35,644 nucleotides of DNA from JAMXLO01 sp035569235 (GCA_035569235.1 DATMND010000241.1:1-35644), one strand, 5' to 3'. Shown: positions 1-8,112, counted from the first letter of the stretch. Notes: a model not told the origin generated them from the letters alone. Numbers and translations: made by a program.

Positions 1-377
1 CGGTGGCGGTCGCAGGATTCTTTTCGGAATCGCGCCTACGGTCGCCCGATTCTTTTATGCCCTACAGAAATGAGGGGATGAGTGAGATCCGGGAGCGTAC
101 TTGAAGCAGGCGCACCAGTTTCAGAATCAGCGGACATCGGATCGAGACTCGATTTGTGAATGCCCTTGTACACTGGCCAATCCCCTGGTATCATTCCGAC
201 CTTGAACTAATGTGCGTGCAGCAGGCAGGATTTATAGCAATTGGTCACCCACTCGACGCAGCGGGTTGATACGATCTGGGCATCACTTTGGCGTCAGCCC
301 GCTATCCCCGCCCGCCTTGACGTCCCCGCCCCCCACGCCGGCACACTTGGCTTTCAACCCGTACCAAGGGCCTGCCC
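1..377. other. No gene recognised
   Basis: I see no credible coding region, RNA gene or mobile element here. A frame on the plus strand is open from the window edge to about position 103, so the tail of a gene lying outside the window cannot be excluded, but its translation is not recognisable. The last bases hold the ribosome binding site (AAGGG, 366-370) of the aldo/keto reductase. Confidence 0.5.
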
Positions 378-1358
378 ATGCAACTGCACCAATTCGGCCG
401 CCTCCCACCCGTTTCCACGCTCACCCTCGGCGGCGGCGGCCTCGGCATGCTATGGGGGCCGACCACGTTCGACGAATGTGTCGCCACGGTGCATGCCGCG
501 GTCGCCGGTGGGATCAAGCTGCTGGACCTCGCGCCCCGCTACGGCGACGGCAAGGCCGAGCAGGTCGTGGGGGAGGCGTTCGGCGGCGAGCTGCCGGCTG
601 GTGTCCGCGTCACCAGCAAGTGCAACCTCCCCAACCCACCGCCCGGCGAGATCGAGGGAATCGTGCGCCGGTCGATCGAGGGCAGCCTGCAACGTCTGCG
701 CCTGCCGCGGCTCGACGTGTTCTTCCTGCACTCCAACGTCGTGCCGGACGAGGCCTTCATGGCGGGATGGCGCGACGCTGCCAGTCGCATGACCCCCTAT
801 CCGATTTTCGTCGCGCACGTCCGCCCGGTCTTCGAGCGGCTGGTCGCCGAGGGGCTGATCGGCGCCTGGGGACTGACCGGCATCGGCCATCCCGACACCA
901 TCATCAGGTTATTGAACGAGCGGCCTGCGCCGGCTGCCGTGCAGTGCATCGCCAACCTGCTGGACTCGCCTGGTGGGCTGAAGTTCTTCGACGGACTGGC
1001 GAAGCCGCGCGCGGTGATGGCGGCGGCGCACTCGAACAGCGTCGGCGTAATGGGGATCCGAGCGGTGCAGGCTGGCGCGCTGACCGCCGCCATCGACCGC
1101 CCACTGCCGGACGATCATCCGGAAGTTCGCGATTACGCCCGCGCGTCCGGCTTTCGCCGCCTGTGCGCGGAGCTTGGCGCCAATCCGGCGTTGATCGCGC
1201 ACCGCTATGCGCTGTCGCTCGACGTCGACACGCTGGTGCTGGGGGTGAAGAACCGCGAGGAACTGGCGGAGTGCGTTGCCGCAGCCGAGGCCGGACCACT
1301 GCCGGCCGAACTTGTCGCTCGCGTCGATGCATCGGTCGATCGGACACAGGACGCTTAA
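378..1358 (+). CDS. Aldo/keto reductase family protein
   Basis: This is a 326-residue cytoplasmic NAD(P)H-dependent oxidoreductase of the aldo/keto reductase superfamily, with a single TIM-barrel domain. The usual catalytic tetrad can be placed: Asp50 and Tyr55 (LLDLAPRYGDG), Lys81 (VTSKCN) and His118 (DVFFLHSN). The substrate is not evident. The sequence looks closest to the branch that includes D-threo-aldose dehydrogenase-like proteins. The ATG at 378 was chosen because AAGGG lies 7 bases upstream and the conserved N-terminal beta-strand follows directly. The gene stands alone; the next locus is a toxin-antitoxin pair whose probable -35 box overlaps this gene's stop codon. Overlapping frames in other phases are shadows. 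Family assignment is firm, function is not. Confidence 0.88.
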   Translation: MQLHQFGRLPPVSTLTLGGGGLGMLWGPTTFDECVATVHAAVAGGIKLLDLAPRYGDGKAEQVVGEAFGGELPAGVRVTSKCNLPNPPPGEIEGIVRRSIEGSLQRLRLPRLDVFFLHSNVVPDEAFMAGWRDAASRMTPYPIFVAHVRPVFERLVAEGLIGAWGLTGIGHPDTIIRLLNERPAPAAVQCIANLLDSPGGLKFFDGLAKPRAVMAAAHSNSVGVMGIRAVQAGALTAAIDRPLPDDHPEVRDYARASGFRRLCAELGANPALIAHRYALSLDVDTLVLGVKNREELAECVAAAEAGPLPAELVARVDASVDRTQDA

Positions 1359-1389
1359 CATCGCCTTGTGTCCGGGCGATATACGGACA
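1355..1389 (+). promoter_or_regulatory. Putative promoter and operator of the TacA/TacT locus
   Basis: A -35-like TTAACA (1355-1360) and a -10-like GATATA (1378-1383) are separated by 17 bases. The inverted repeat TGTCCG-N9-CGGACA (1369-1389) covers the -10 box. Ribbon-helix-helix antitoxins of the DUF1778 family are known to repress their own promoters at such palindromes, so this is the likely operator. It lies 35 bases upstream of the antitoxin ATG at 1424. Confidence 0.5.
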
Positions 1390-1423
1390 GGAGCATCGTT
1401 CGAACCGCCGTCAAGGATAATCC

Positions 1424-1716
1424 ATGGCACTCGCGCGCCAGCATCAGGCGAAGACCGAGCGACTTGAAGTGCGCTGTCCCCGGCCACCAAATCACTGCTC
1501 AGCAATGCCGCTAAAATGCAGCATACAACGGTGACTGACTTCTTGTTCAGCAGCGCTGTCCGCGCGGCCGAGGATGTTCTGGTGTTTCCACGCGTATTCG
1601 AGATCAGCACAAATAAGGGTTGGAATACGCTGATGGCGCTGCTCGACCCGCCACCCGACGAGGAGCCCAACGCCGCGCTCGTGACACTGCTTGCCGGGGG
1701 GCGACCGCAGGTGTGA
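1424..1716 (+). pseudogene. DUF1778 (TacA-like) antitoxin, frameshifted
   Basis: The locus encodes a ribbon-helix-helix antitoxin of the DUF1778 family, split between two frames. From ATG 1424 the frame reads MALARQHQAKTERLEVR, the N-terminal beta-strand region. The continuation LSPATKSLLSNAAKM and TVTDFLFSSAVRAAEDVL lies in another frame that ends at 1716. Restoring one C near 1474 (CGCTGTCC to CGCCTGTCC) would give ERLEVRLSPATKSLL and a normal protein of about 97 residues. The 66-residue piece from the internal ATG 1516 keeps the C-terminal region that in this family wraps the toxin, but loses the DNA-binding strand. The stop codon overlaps the toxin's GTG start. Either the gene is broken or the base is a sequencing error. 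Confidence 0.75.
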
Positions 1717-2222
1717 CCGGCCGCGCGATCGAGCCCCTCGATCAGACGCACGACCTCGGCGCCTTCAACTGTGGGAATCCAGCGCTCGATGCTTGGCTCC
1801 GCGACCGCGCCATGCGGAACCAGGAGACCGGCCACTCCCGGACCTTCGTGGTCGCGGAGAACGGCCGCGTGATCGCGAACTATGCGCTGTCCACCGCGTC
1901 CGCTGCGCGCATCGCGTTGCCGGGATCGCTTCGGCGCAATGCGCCCGATCCCGTGTCACTGTTGCTGCTCGGCCAGTTGGCGGTGGACAGGTTGCATCGG
2001 GGCAAAGGGCTGGGATCCGTGTTACTGCGGGATGCGTGCCCGCGGACGCTCGCCGTCCTGCGGCACGCCGGTTTCCGCGCACTCGCAACACATCCGATCG
2101 ACGACGACGCCGTCCGGTTCTACGCCCGCTTCGGATTCACATTGGTTCCGGATTCCCGACCGCTGTTGATGGTTCTGTCGGTCCGACATCTCGCGTCCGC
2201 GCTGGCAGCGTCGCGTCGGTAG
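1713..2222 (+). CDS. GNAT-family toxin (TacT-like acetyltransferase)
   Basis: This 169-residue GNAT acetyltransferase resembles TacT/AtaT-type toxins, which acetylate the amino group of aminoacyl-tRNAs and block translation. The acetyl-CoA pyrophosphate-binding motif R96-G-K-G-L-G101 follows the GQLAVDR strand, and the C-terminal HPIDDDAVRFYARFGF contains the expected tyrosine (Tyr137). The GTG start at 1713 overlaps the antitoxin stop (GTGA), which implies translational coupling; a longer frame starting at 1620 would run through the antitoxin and is rejected. The toxin frame looks complete although its partner antitoxin is frameshifted. Either the C-terminal antitoxin fragment still neutralises it, or the toxin is inactive or not expressed. 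Confidence 0.8.
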   Translation: MTGRAIEPLDQTHDLGAFNCGNPALDAWLRDRAMRNQETGHSRTFVVAENGRVIANYALSTASAARIALPGSLRRNAPDPVSLLLLGQLAVDRLHRGKGLGSVLLRDACPRTLAVLRHAGFRALATHPIDDDAVRFYARFGFTLVPDSRPLLMVLSVRHLASALAASRR

Positions 2223-2556
2223 CGTCGAGGTAAACGCAGGGCAATCGAATGAAGCTGAAGCGCTCAGGGAGCTGCCCGGGTCAAGCCCGGGGCAGGCTCT
2301 GAAACCCGCCCGGTGGCGTTGCCCCCGGGACCCCCACCAAAGGCGGAGCTTTTGGAATCCCATACTAAAGTGAAGGGTTCCAAGGGCTCTGCCCTTGGCG
2401 GAGTCCAGAGGCGGAGCCTCTGGTCGGGTTCGGGGTGAACCCCGGGCCCGTTGCCACTTGTCGGCGCGGGTCCTACCCTGACCGCAGATAGCGTTCCGAC
2501 TGCACGTGGCCGGACCGCTGATGGCGAGCAACCCCGAAACAGAGGGAACGAGAACG
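2223..2556. repeat. Intergenic array of short hairpins
   Basis: The 334-base gap holds no gene but is rich in dyads. There is a GCCCGGG...CCCGGGGC hairpin at about 2273-2294. Three 19-base hairpins of the same design (8-base arms, 3-base loop, CC-A-...-TGG ends) lie at 2337-2355, 2380-2398 and 2405-2423. A GGGTTC-GGGGT-GAACCC stem lies at about 2427-2443. The middle one reads CCAAGGGCTCTGCCCTTGG. Because the arms differ between copies while pairing is kept, these look like related elements preserved as structures. They separate the toxin-antitoxin locus from the next gene and may also end transcription; there is no T-tract. Confidence 0.6.
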
Positions 2557-4182
2557 ATGAAGGTCGGCCAGGCAGTTGCGGAAATCATGAAGCGCGAGGG
2601 GATCGAGATCCTCTGCGGCTACCCGGTCAACCACCTGCTGGAATACGCCGCTGCGGCCGATATCCGCCCGGTCATCGTGCGTCAGGAGCGCATCGGGATC
2701 CACATGGCCGACGCGATCTCCCGCGTCACCTCCGGCAAGAAGATCGGCGCCTTCTGCATGCAGCACGGCCCCGGTAGCGAGAACGCCTATGGTGGCGTCG
2801 CCCAATCTTACAGCGAGTCCGTGCCACTTCTGGTCATCCCACAGGGCTACCCGCGGCGCATTGCCGGCATCGATCCGAACTTCAGCGCGTCGCGCGAGAT
2901 GCGCGGCGTGGCGAAGATCGCCGAGCATGTGATCGTGCCGGGTGAAATTTCCAACGCCATGCGGCGTGCCTTCAACAACCTGCGCAACGGCCGCAGCGGT
3001 CCGGCCATCGTTGAAATCCCGACTGATATCTGGGGCGAGGAGATCGGCGATCTCGACTACACGCCGGTCAGTCACGTGCGCTATGCGCCCGACCCGGCGG
3101 ACATTCGGAAAGCGGCTGCGGCGATCCTGGCGGCCAAGCGGCCGGTGATCTACGCCGGTACCGGCGTGCAGTGGGCTGAGGCATGGCCGCAGTTGCGCAC
3201 CTTCGCCGAACTGCTCGGCGCACCGGTCACCACGAGCCTGGGCGGCAAGAGTTCGTTCCCAGAGAACCACCCGCTGTCGCTCGGCTCGGGCGGCAACGCG
3301 GTGCCCAAGACGGTACACCACTTTGTCGCCAATGCCGACCTGATCATCGGCATTGGCTGCTCGTTCACCGAGACCAACTTCGGCATCAAGTTCCCAAAAG
3401 GGAAAAAATTCATCCACGCGACACTTGATCCGAACCACCTCAACAAGGACGTCCCCGCCGCTGTCGGCCTGGTGGGCGACGCGGCGTTGACGCTCGACGC
3501 GCTGATCGGCGAATTGAAGCAGTCCATCAAGTCGAACCGCGACATCAGCGAGGTGGTGCGCGAGATCACCGCGGTCCGCGCCGAGTGGATGGCGCAGTGG
3601 AAGCCGCTGCTCGATTCAAACGAGGCGCCGATCAGCCCGTATCGCGTGATCTGGGAATTGATGCAGGGCACCGACCCGAACAACACCATCATTACCCATG
3701 ATGCCGGGAGCCCGCGTGATCAGATCTCGCCGTTCTGGGTGTCCACCGAGCCGATGTCGTATATCGGCTGGGGCAAGACCACGCAGCTTGGCATGGGGCT
3801 GGGTCTTGCGATGGGCGCGAAGCTGGCGAAGCCTGACAAGCTCTGCATCAACTTCTGGGGCGATGCGGCGATCGGCTTCACCGGCATGGACTTCGAGACC
3901 GCGGTGCGCGAGCGCATCCCCATCCTGTCCTGCCTGATGAACAACTTCTCCATGGCGATCGAGCTGAAGGTGATGCCGGTGTCGACCGAGAAGTACCGGT
4001 CCACCGACATCTCCGGCAACTATGCCGACATGGCGAAGGCGTTTGGCGGATATGGGGAGCGCGTGACTGATCCCGGCCAGATCAAGGCGGCGATCCAGCG
4101 CGGCATCGAGCAGACGCAGCAGGGCAAGCCGGCGCTGCTGGAGTTCATCACCGCCAAGGAGACGCGGGTTTCGAAGTTCTGA
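2557..4182 (+). CDS. Thiamine-diphosphate-dependent enzyme (acetolactate synthase-like)
   Basis: This 541-residue protein has the three-domain architecture of the acetolactate synthase / 2-oxoacid decarboxylase family: pyrimidine-binding, central and pyrophosphate-binding domains. Glu44 in VRQERIGIHMADA fits the glutamate that activates the cofactor. The pyrophosphate/Mg motif starts at Gly435-Asp436-Ala437 and ends at Asn462-Asn463. GDA replaces the commoner GDG, which the family pattern allows. The reaction cannot be read from sequence; family members decarboxylate or ligate 2-oxoacids. Start ATG 2557 was preferred to ATG 2506 or 2521 because GAGGGAACGAG precedes it and homologous sequence begins there. 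It is followed after a repeat-filled 200-base gap by a 2-hydroxyacid dehydrogenase, which suggests a shared pathway. Confidence 0.85.
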   Translation: MKVGQAVAEIMKREGIEILCGYPVNHLLEYAAAADIRPVIVRQERIGIHMADAISRVTSGKKIGAFCMQHGPGSENAYGGVAQSYSESVPLLVIPQGYPRRIAGIDPNFSASREMRGVAKIAEHVIVPGEISNAMRRAFNNLRNGRSGPAIVEIPTDIWGEEIGDLDYTPVSHVRYAPDPADIRKAAAAILAAKRPVIYAGTGVQWAEAWPQLRTFAELLGAPVTTSLGGKSSFPENHPLSLGSGGNAVPKTVHHFVANADLIIGIGCSFTETNFGIKFPKGKKFIHATLDPNHLNKDVPAAVGLVGDAALTLDALIGELKQSIKSNRDISEVVREITAVRAEWMAQWKPLLDSNEAPISPYRVIWELMQGTDPNNTIITHDAGSPRDQISPFWVSTEPMSYIGWGKTTQLGMGLGLAMGAKLAKPDKLCINFWGDAAIGFTGMDFETAVRERIPILSCLMNNFSMAIELKVMPVSTEKYRSTDISGNYADMAKAFGGYGERVTDPGQIKAAIQRGIEQTQQGKPALLEFITAKETRVSKF

Positions 4183-4188
4183 ACCACG

Positions 4189-4268
4189 CGTCGTGCCCGG
4201 GCCTGTCCCGGCTATCCGTGCGACACTGTGCCGGCAGAGATGCCCGGGGCAAGCCCGGGCATGACGAC
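4189..4268. repeat. REP/BIME-like palindromic repeat, unit A
   Basis: This unit is about 80 bases with inverted outer arms, of the type CGTCgTGCCCGGGC...GCCCGGGCATGACG, each arm itself a short GCCCGGG-rich hairpin. It begins just after the stop of the ThDP enzyme. The design (two GGGC/GCCC hairpins in opposite orientation flanking a variable middle) matches intergenic repeats commonly seen in alphaproteobacteria. It may act as a 3' end stabiliser or attenuator, but no function is shown. Confidence 0.65.
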
Positions 4269-4278
4269 TTTGTAGCTT

Positions 4279-4360
4279 CGTGTCATGGCCGGGCTTGACC
4301 CGGCCATCCCTGCCACACCTGCGTTGCGACGGATGGCCGGGTCGAGCCCGGCCATGACGG
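4279..4360. repeat. REP/BIME-like palindromic repeat, unit B
   Basis: This is a second copy of the same repeat design, 10 bases after unit A. The left arm is TCATGGCCGGGCTTGACCC and the right arm GGGTCGAGCCCGGCCATGA, so the ends pair over about 20 bases with few mismatches. It ends about 22 bases before the TTG start of the downstream dehydrogenase, just upstream of its ribosome binding site. Confidence 0.7.
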
Positions 4361-4382
4361 ACAGGAAAGAGGGAGAACTCAG

Positions 4383-5429
4383 TTGGCCAAATTCAAGATC
4401 GCAACGCCCGCCGGGGCGAGCTTCACTGTCGCGGGCGGCGGCTACGAATACGAGATGGAACCGCTTGAAGGCATCGACGCCGAAATCGTCGAAGGTCCGA
4501 CCGACGATGACGGTTTCATCGCATTCGTTAAGGACGCTGACGCCGTCTACGCAAAGGGCATGCGCTTCAGCAAAAAGGTGGTTGACGGGCTGCCTGAGAA
4601 GTGCCGCGCCATCGTGCTGGGTTCCGTCGGCGTGGACAGCGTGGACGTCGTTGCAGCAACGGCGCGCGGCATGCCGGTCACCAACTGCCCGGACACGTTC
4701 ATCGACGAAGTCGCCGATCATGCGATGATGCTGTTGCTTTCCAGCTTCCGCCGCACGATCGAGCAGGACCGCATGGTGCGCGAGGGCCGTTGGCGCGAAG
4801 GGCGTCCGGCGCTGTTGTCAATCCCGCGCCTGTTGGGCCAGACCCTCGGACTCATCGCATTCGGCCATGTCGCGCGTGCGGTTGCCAAGCGTGCCAAACC
4901 ATTTGGCTTACGCGTCATCGCCTACGACCCGTTCATCGAGGAACTGGTCATGATCGAGCATGGCGTGATCCCGTCCACGCTCGAAGAGGTGCTGTCGCAG
5001 TCGGACTTCGTCTCCATGCACGCGCCGGCGACACCCGAGGCCGAGGGCATGCTGACCGAGAAACACTTCCGCATGATGAAAAAGACCGCGATCTTCATCA
5101 ACACCGGACGCGGTCCGACGGTGCAGGAGGCCGGGCTGATCAAGGCGCTGCAGGAAGGCTGGATCGCGCATGCCGGCCTCGACGTTCTGGAGATCGAGCC
5201 GCCAGGCAACAACAATCCGATCCTGGGGATGCCGAATGTCACGCTCAGTGCGCACACAGCGTCCGCGTCGGCACGCTTCGATCCGGCGCGCAAACGGCAC
5301 GTTGGGCGCGAGCTGGCCCTCGTGCTGAACGGCAAGTGGCCGATGAGCTGTGTCAATCCGGCGGTGCTGATGAATTCGAAGCTGCGCCGCTGGCAACCGG
5401 TCTCGATGGAGCGCGGCCCAAACAGTTAG
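4383..5429 (+). CDS. D-isomer-specific 2-hydroxyacid dehydrogenase
   Basis: This is a 348-residue NAD-dependent dehydrogenase of the D-3-phosphoglycerate dehydrogenase / CtBP-like family, interconverting a 2-oxoacid and a D-2-hydroxyacid. The Rossmann core lies at about 152-181 (LGQTLGLIAFGHVARAVAKR). Its dinucleotide motif is altered, with Ala159 where the first Gly of GxGxxG is usual. Catalytic residues are visible: Arg243 (INTGRG), Glu272 (LDVLEIEP) and His291 (LSAHTAS). No ACT or other regulatory domain follows, so it is not a long-form SerA. The start is TTG 4383, supported by GAGGGAGA 6-13 bases upstream and no better candidate. It is likely functionally linked to the preceding ThDP enzyme and to the transporter that follows. 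Confidence 0.87.
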   Translation: MAKFKIATPAGASFTVAGGGYEYEMEPLEGIDAEIVEGPTDDDGFIAFVKDADAVYAKGMRFSKKVVDGLPEKCRAIVLGSVGVDSVDVVAATARGMPVTNCPDTFIDEVADHAMMLLLSSFRRTIEQDRMVREGRWREGRPALLSIPRLLGQTLGLIAFGHVARAVAKRAKPFGLRVIAYDPFIEELVMIEHGVIPSTLEEVLSQSDFVSMHAPATPEAEGMLTEKHFRMMKKTAIFINTGRGPTVQEAGLIKALQEGWIAHAGLDVLEIEPPGNNNPILGMPNVTLSAHTASASARFDPARKRHVGRELALVLNGKWPMSCVNPAVLMNSKLRRWQPVSMERGPNS

Positions 5430-5438
5430 GGCAAAATC

Positions 5439-5462
5439 CCCTGTCCCGCTTGCGGGGCAGGG
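5439..5462 (+). terminator. Possible hairpin terminator
   Basis: Arms CCCTGTCCCGC and GCGGGGCAGGG pair over 11 bases with one G-U pair and a two-base loop, 9 bases after the dehydrogenase stop. There is no T-tract, so it may be an RNA-stabilising hairpin or a repeat element rather than an intrinsic terminator. Confidence 0.35.
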
Positions 5463-5643
5463 CAAGCTCGCACTCGCCCGGACGTTCTGCCGCGTATCAT
5501 CGTCGCGGCAGCGTGGTCACTCATGCGTCATCGGCCCGCCGAATACGGTCTCTTCCCTTTCCTGCCGCCGCTGCTAACATCCCCGGTAACAACAGTGCCT
5601 CCGACCCGTCGCGAGCGCACACAAAAACCTCGGAGGATATCCG

Positions 5644-6975
5644 ATGACAACAGCTGCAAATGCTGCATTCGGCGATTCCGAAGCGGCACACCGCGCCCAA
5701 CTCCGGCGTGCGGTCATCGCCAGCACCGTCGGCACGACCATCGAGTGGTATGACTTCCTGCTCTATGGCACTGTTACGGGACTGGTCTTCGGCAAACTGT
5801 TCTTCCCAAAGTCGGCCCCGCTCGTTGGCGTGCTCGAGGCCTTCGCGGTCTTCTTCATCGGATTTGTCGGGAGGCCGATCGGGGCGGCAATCTTCGGCCA
5901 CTATGGCGACCGCATCGGGCGCAAGGCGACCCTGATCGTAACCCTGCTGGTGACCGGCGCCGCTACAGTGGCCGTCGGCCTCGTTCCAACCTACGACAGC
6001 ATTGGCATCTGGGGTGCCGTGCTGCTGACAGTCATTCGCCTGATCCAGGGCATCGGCGTCGGCGGTGAATGGGGCGGCTCGGTGCTCCTGGCAATGGAAT
6101 GGGCACGCACGAGCAAGAACCGTGGGTTCCTCTCGGCCTGGCCGCAATTCGGCGCACCCGCGGGGCTGTTCCTCGCCAACTCGGCAGTGCTCTTGTTCAG
6201 TTGGCTCTCGGGCGATCAGTTCCTCGTCTGGGGCTGGCGCATCCCGTTCCTGATCAGCATCGTCATGGTCGGCGTAGGTCTATGGATCCGTCTCGGCATT
6301 TTCGAGACCCCTGTGTTCCAAAGGATTCTGGACGAAGAGCGCATCGAGCGCGCACCGGTGTGGGAAGTGCTGAAGCGCCAGCCGAAGCAGGTCGCACTGA
6401 CCGCGCTGCTGCGACTGCCGGAACAAGCGCCTGGCTATATCGTCGGCGCTTTCATCTTCACCTACGGCACGACAGTGCTCGGGTTCTCGCGCGACTTCCT
6501 GCTGATCGCCGTCATCTGCCAGACCGTCCTCGGCTTCCTCTGGGTGGTCGTCGCCGGGCATCTGTCGGACCGCGTCGGCCGCAAGAACATGTACATGCTG
6601 GGCTGCGTGTTCATGGGGATCTTCGGCTTCATCTACTTCGCCATGCTCAACACCAGGGATCCGGTCGTGGTCTTCATCGCCATTGCGATCTCGCTGATCC
6701 CGGTGATGACCCAGTACGGGCCGGAGGCGGCACTGATCGCGGAAAGCTTCACGCCGCGGCTGCGCTACAGCGGCGCCTCGCTCGGCTACCAGCTTGCGTC
6801 GGTCATCGCCGGCGGTCCCTCGCCGTTCATCGCGACGTGGCTGTTCGCGACGTACGGCTCAACCTTTCCAATCGCCCTTTACATCCTGCTGTGCGCCATC
6901 GTTGGCATCTGCGCGACGGCGATGCTGACGGACTACACGAACAAGGATATCTCGGAGGAATACGCCGGGGTGTAG
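5644..6975 (+). CDS. MFS transporter, metabolite:H+ symporter (MHS) type
   Basis: This 443-residue inner-membrane protein has about 12 hydrophobic segments. It belongs to the MHS subgroup of the major facilitator superfamily (relatives of ProP, ShiA and KgtP), which import organic acids, osmolytes or aromatic acids with protons. Visible signatures are TTIEWYDFLLYGTVTG in helix 1, the loop 2-3 motif FGHYGDRIGRK and a second copy SDRVGRKNMY after helix 8. The start ATG 5644 has a strong GGAGG about 7 bases upstream. It follows the ThDP enzyme and the hydroxyacid dehydrogenase on the same strand, so an organic-acid substrate for that set is a reasonable inference. The substrate itself cannot be read from sequence. 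Confidence 0.88.
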   Translation: MTTAANAAFGDSEAAHRAQLRRAVIASTVGTTIEWYDFLLYGTVTGLVFGKLFFPKSAPLVGVLEAFAVFFIGFVGRPIGAAIFGHYGDRIGRKATLIVTLLVTGAATVAVGLVPTYDSIGIWGAVLLTVIRLIQGIGVGGEWGGSVLLAMEWARTSKNRGFLSAWPQFGAPAGLFLANSAVLLFSWLSGDQFLVWGWRIPFLISIVMVGVGLWIRLGIFETPVFQRILDEERIERAPVWEVLKRQPKQVALTALLRLPEQAPGYIVGAFIFTYGTTVLGFSRDFLLIAVICQTVLGFLWVVVAGHLSDRVGRKNMYMLGCVFMGIFGFIYFAMLNTRDPVVVFIAIAISLIPVMTQYGPEAALIAESFTPRLRYSGASLGYQLASVIAGGPSPFIATWLFATYGSTFPIALYILLCAIVGICATAMLTDYTNKDISEEYAGV

Positions 6976-6980
6976 GCGTG

Positions 6981-7023
6981 GGCCGGCGGGAGGCGGCGCG
7001 ACAGCGTCCGCTGCGCGCCGGCC
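6981..7023. terminator. Possible bidirectional terminator hairpin between convergent genes
   Basis: GGCCGGCG (6981-6988) pairs with CGCCGGCC (7016-7023), with further GC pairing inside. It sits in the 69-base gap between the convergent transporter and ketopantoate-reductase-like genes. No T-run follows on either strand, so the call rests on position and stem strength. Confidence 0.35.
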
Positions 7024-7044
7024 AAACCAGCTGATCCCAAGAGC

Positions 7045-8112
7045 TCAGGCGGTGGCCCGCCGATTGGCATTCAGTCTCGCGTCGACCAGCCCGACCGTGT
7101 CGTCGAGCACGGCATTCCGCATGCCCCGTTGCGCCGCGATGGTCTGCACTAGGCGGTCCACCCGCTCGATATTTGGTGCGCCGGCGAATAGAGCGCGTGC
7201 AGCCGAGGACGGTCGAACCAGTGTCAGCGCCGCGTCGGCGTACTTTTGGAACGGTACCAGATCGTCGGGCGATGCACCCAGCCCGACGCACAGCTCACGC
7301 ACCCAATCGTACATCTTGCGCGATGCATCGAGGTCGGTATGCACGGCCTCCTTGATGGATCGCGCTGCATCCGGCTGGACGCAGCGGTAATTGCCGGTGC
7401 ACAGCATTGCCCACTTGGCCAGCGGCACGAAAATCGAATCGTGCACCTTGAGTTTCACCGGAAGGTCGATATGCGCGTCACCTGCGTCGAAGCGGATCGC
7501 CTCGATCTCCGTCTGCATCTGGCGCAGCATTGCCGTGTGCGTATCGGAATCGATTCGCGCCGCCTTGAAGTTGGTCGGCAGCGTGACCTGCAGCACGTTG
7601 ATCTTTTCTTCCGGCGGCCGGAACGCCTGTGGATCCGGGCTGCACAAAGTCATCAGCGCGGGATCGAAATTCTCCCAGACCGTCGCGTCGGTGTAGCAAT
7701 GTGCCAGTTGGTCGGTCGCAAGACCGGGTATGCGCTTCAGGTAGGGCAGCGGCGGCATGTTCATGATCGACATGCACGGCACGCGGGACCTGGCCACCGC
7801 ATCCAGCAGCTCGCGCACGCCCGGCGAGCGGTATTGCGGTTCCTGCATCGCGAGTGCGACGAGGTCATAGTCGGCCGGGTTGACCGCTTCCGGAGCGGCG
7901 GCTGTCAGCCTGCCCGGAAGTTTACGCGAATCGATCTCGATCGGCGCGTCTCTTCCCTTTATCGGCAGGCGCACGCGGATGCCGTCGTTGTTGATCGCCT
8001 CCACCTCGGCGGGGAGACACACCAGCGTCACGTTGTGCCCCCCGAAAAGCAGCTTGCTCGCCAGCAGCGACCCGTAGGACGCGCCCATGATCAGCACATT
8101 GTATGTGGCCAC
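7045..8112 (-). CDS. Ketopantoate reductase (ApbA/PanE)-family protein
   Basis: This 355-residue protein has an N-terminal Rossmann strand-loop-helix (VATYNVLIMGASYGSLLASK) and a C-terminal helical domain containing KWAMLCTGNYRC, which matches the position of the family's active-site lysine. The family reduces 2-oxoacids such as ketopantoate with NADPH. The dinucleotide motif is the atypical GASYGS, so this is probably a paralogue rather than the pantothenate enzyme. The GTG start at 8112 has GGGAGG about 8 bases upstream, while the longer reading to 8202 lacks this and adds 30 residues unlike the family. It is convergent with the MHS transporter. With the nearby dehydrogenase it may act on a related oxoacid, which is inference. 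Confidence 0.75.
   Translation of the reverse strand: MATYNVLIMGASYGSLLASKLLFGGHNVTLVCLPAEVEAINNDGIRVRLPIKGRDAPIEIDSRKLPGRLTAAAPEAVNPADYDLVALAMQEPQYRSPGVRELLDAVARSRVPCMSIMNMPPLPYLKRIPGLATDQLAHCYTDATVWENFDPALMTLCSPDPQAFRPPEEKINVLQVTLPTNFKAARIDSDTHTAMLRQMQTEIEAIRFDAGDAHIDLPVKLKVHDSIFVPLAKWAMLCTGNYRCVQPDAARSIKEAVHTDLDASRKMYDWVRELCVGLGASPDDLVPFQKYADAALTLVRPSSAARALFAGAPNIERVDRLVQTIAAQRGMRNAVLDDTVGLVDARLNANRRATA

Noticed and set aside
1..60. Repeated GATTCTTTT near the window edge as a possible transposon end.
   Set aside because: It is too short, there is no transposase, and the partner end would be outside the window.
212..1420. A 402-residue plus-strand frame overlapping the aldo/keto reductase.
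   Set aside because: It is Arg-rich with no domain; the overlapping frame at 378-1358 has the full catalytic tetrad.
2223..4382. The hairpin and REP-like arrays as a possible CRISPR array.
   Set aside because: Units differ in sequence and spacing, there are no regular direct repeats with unique spacers, and no cas genes are nearby.
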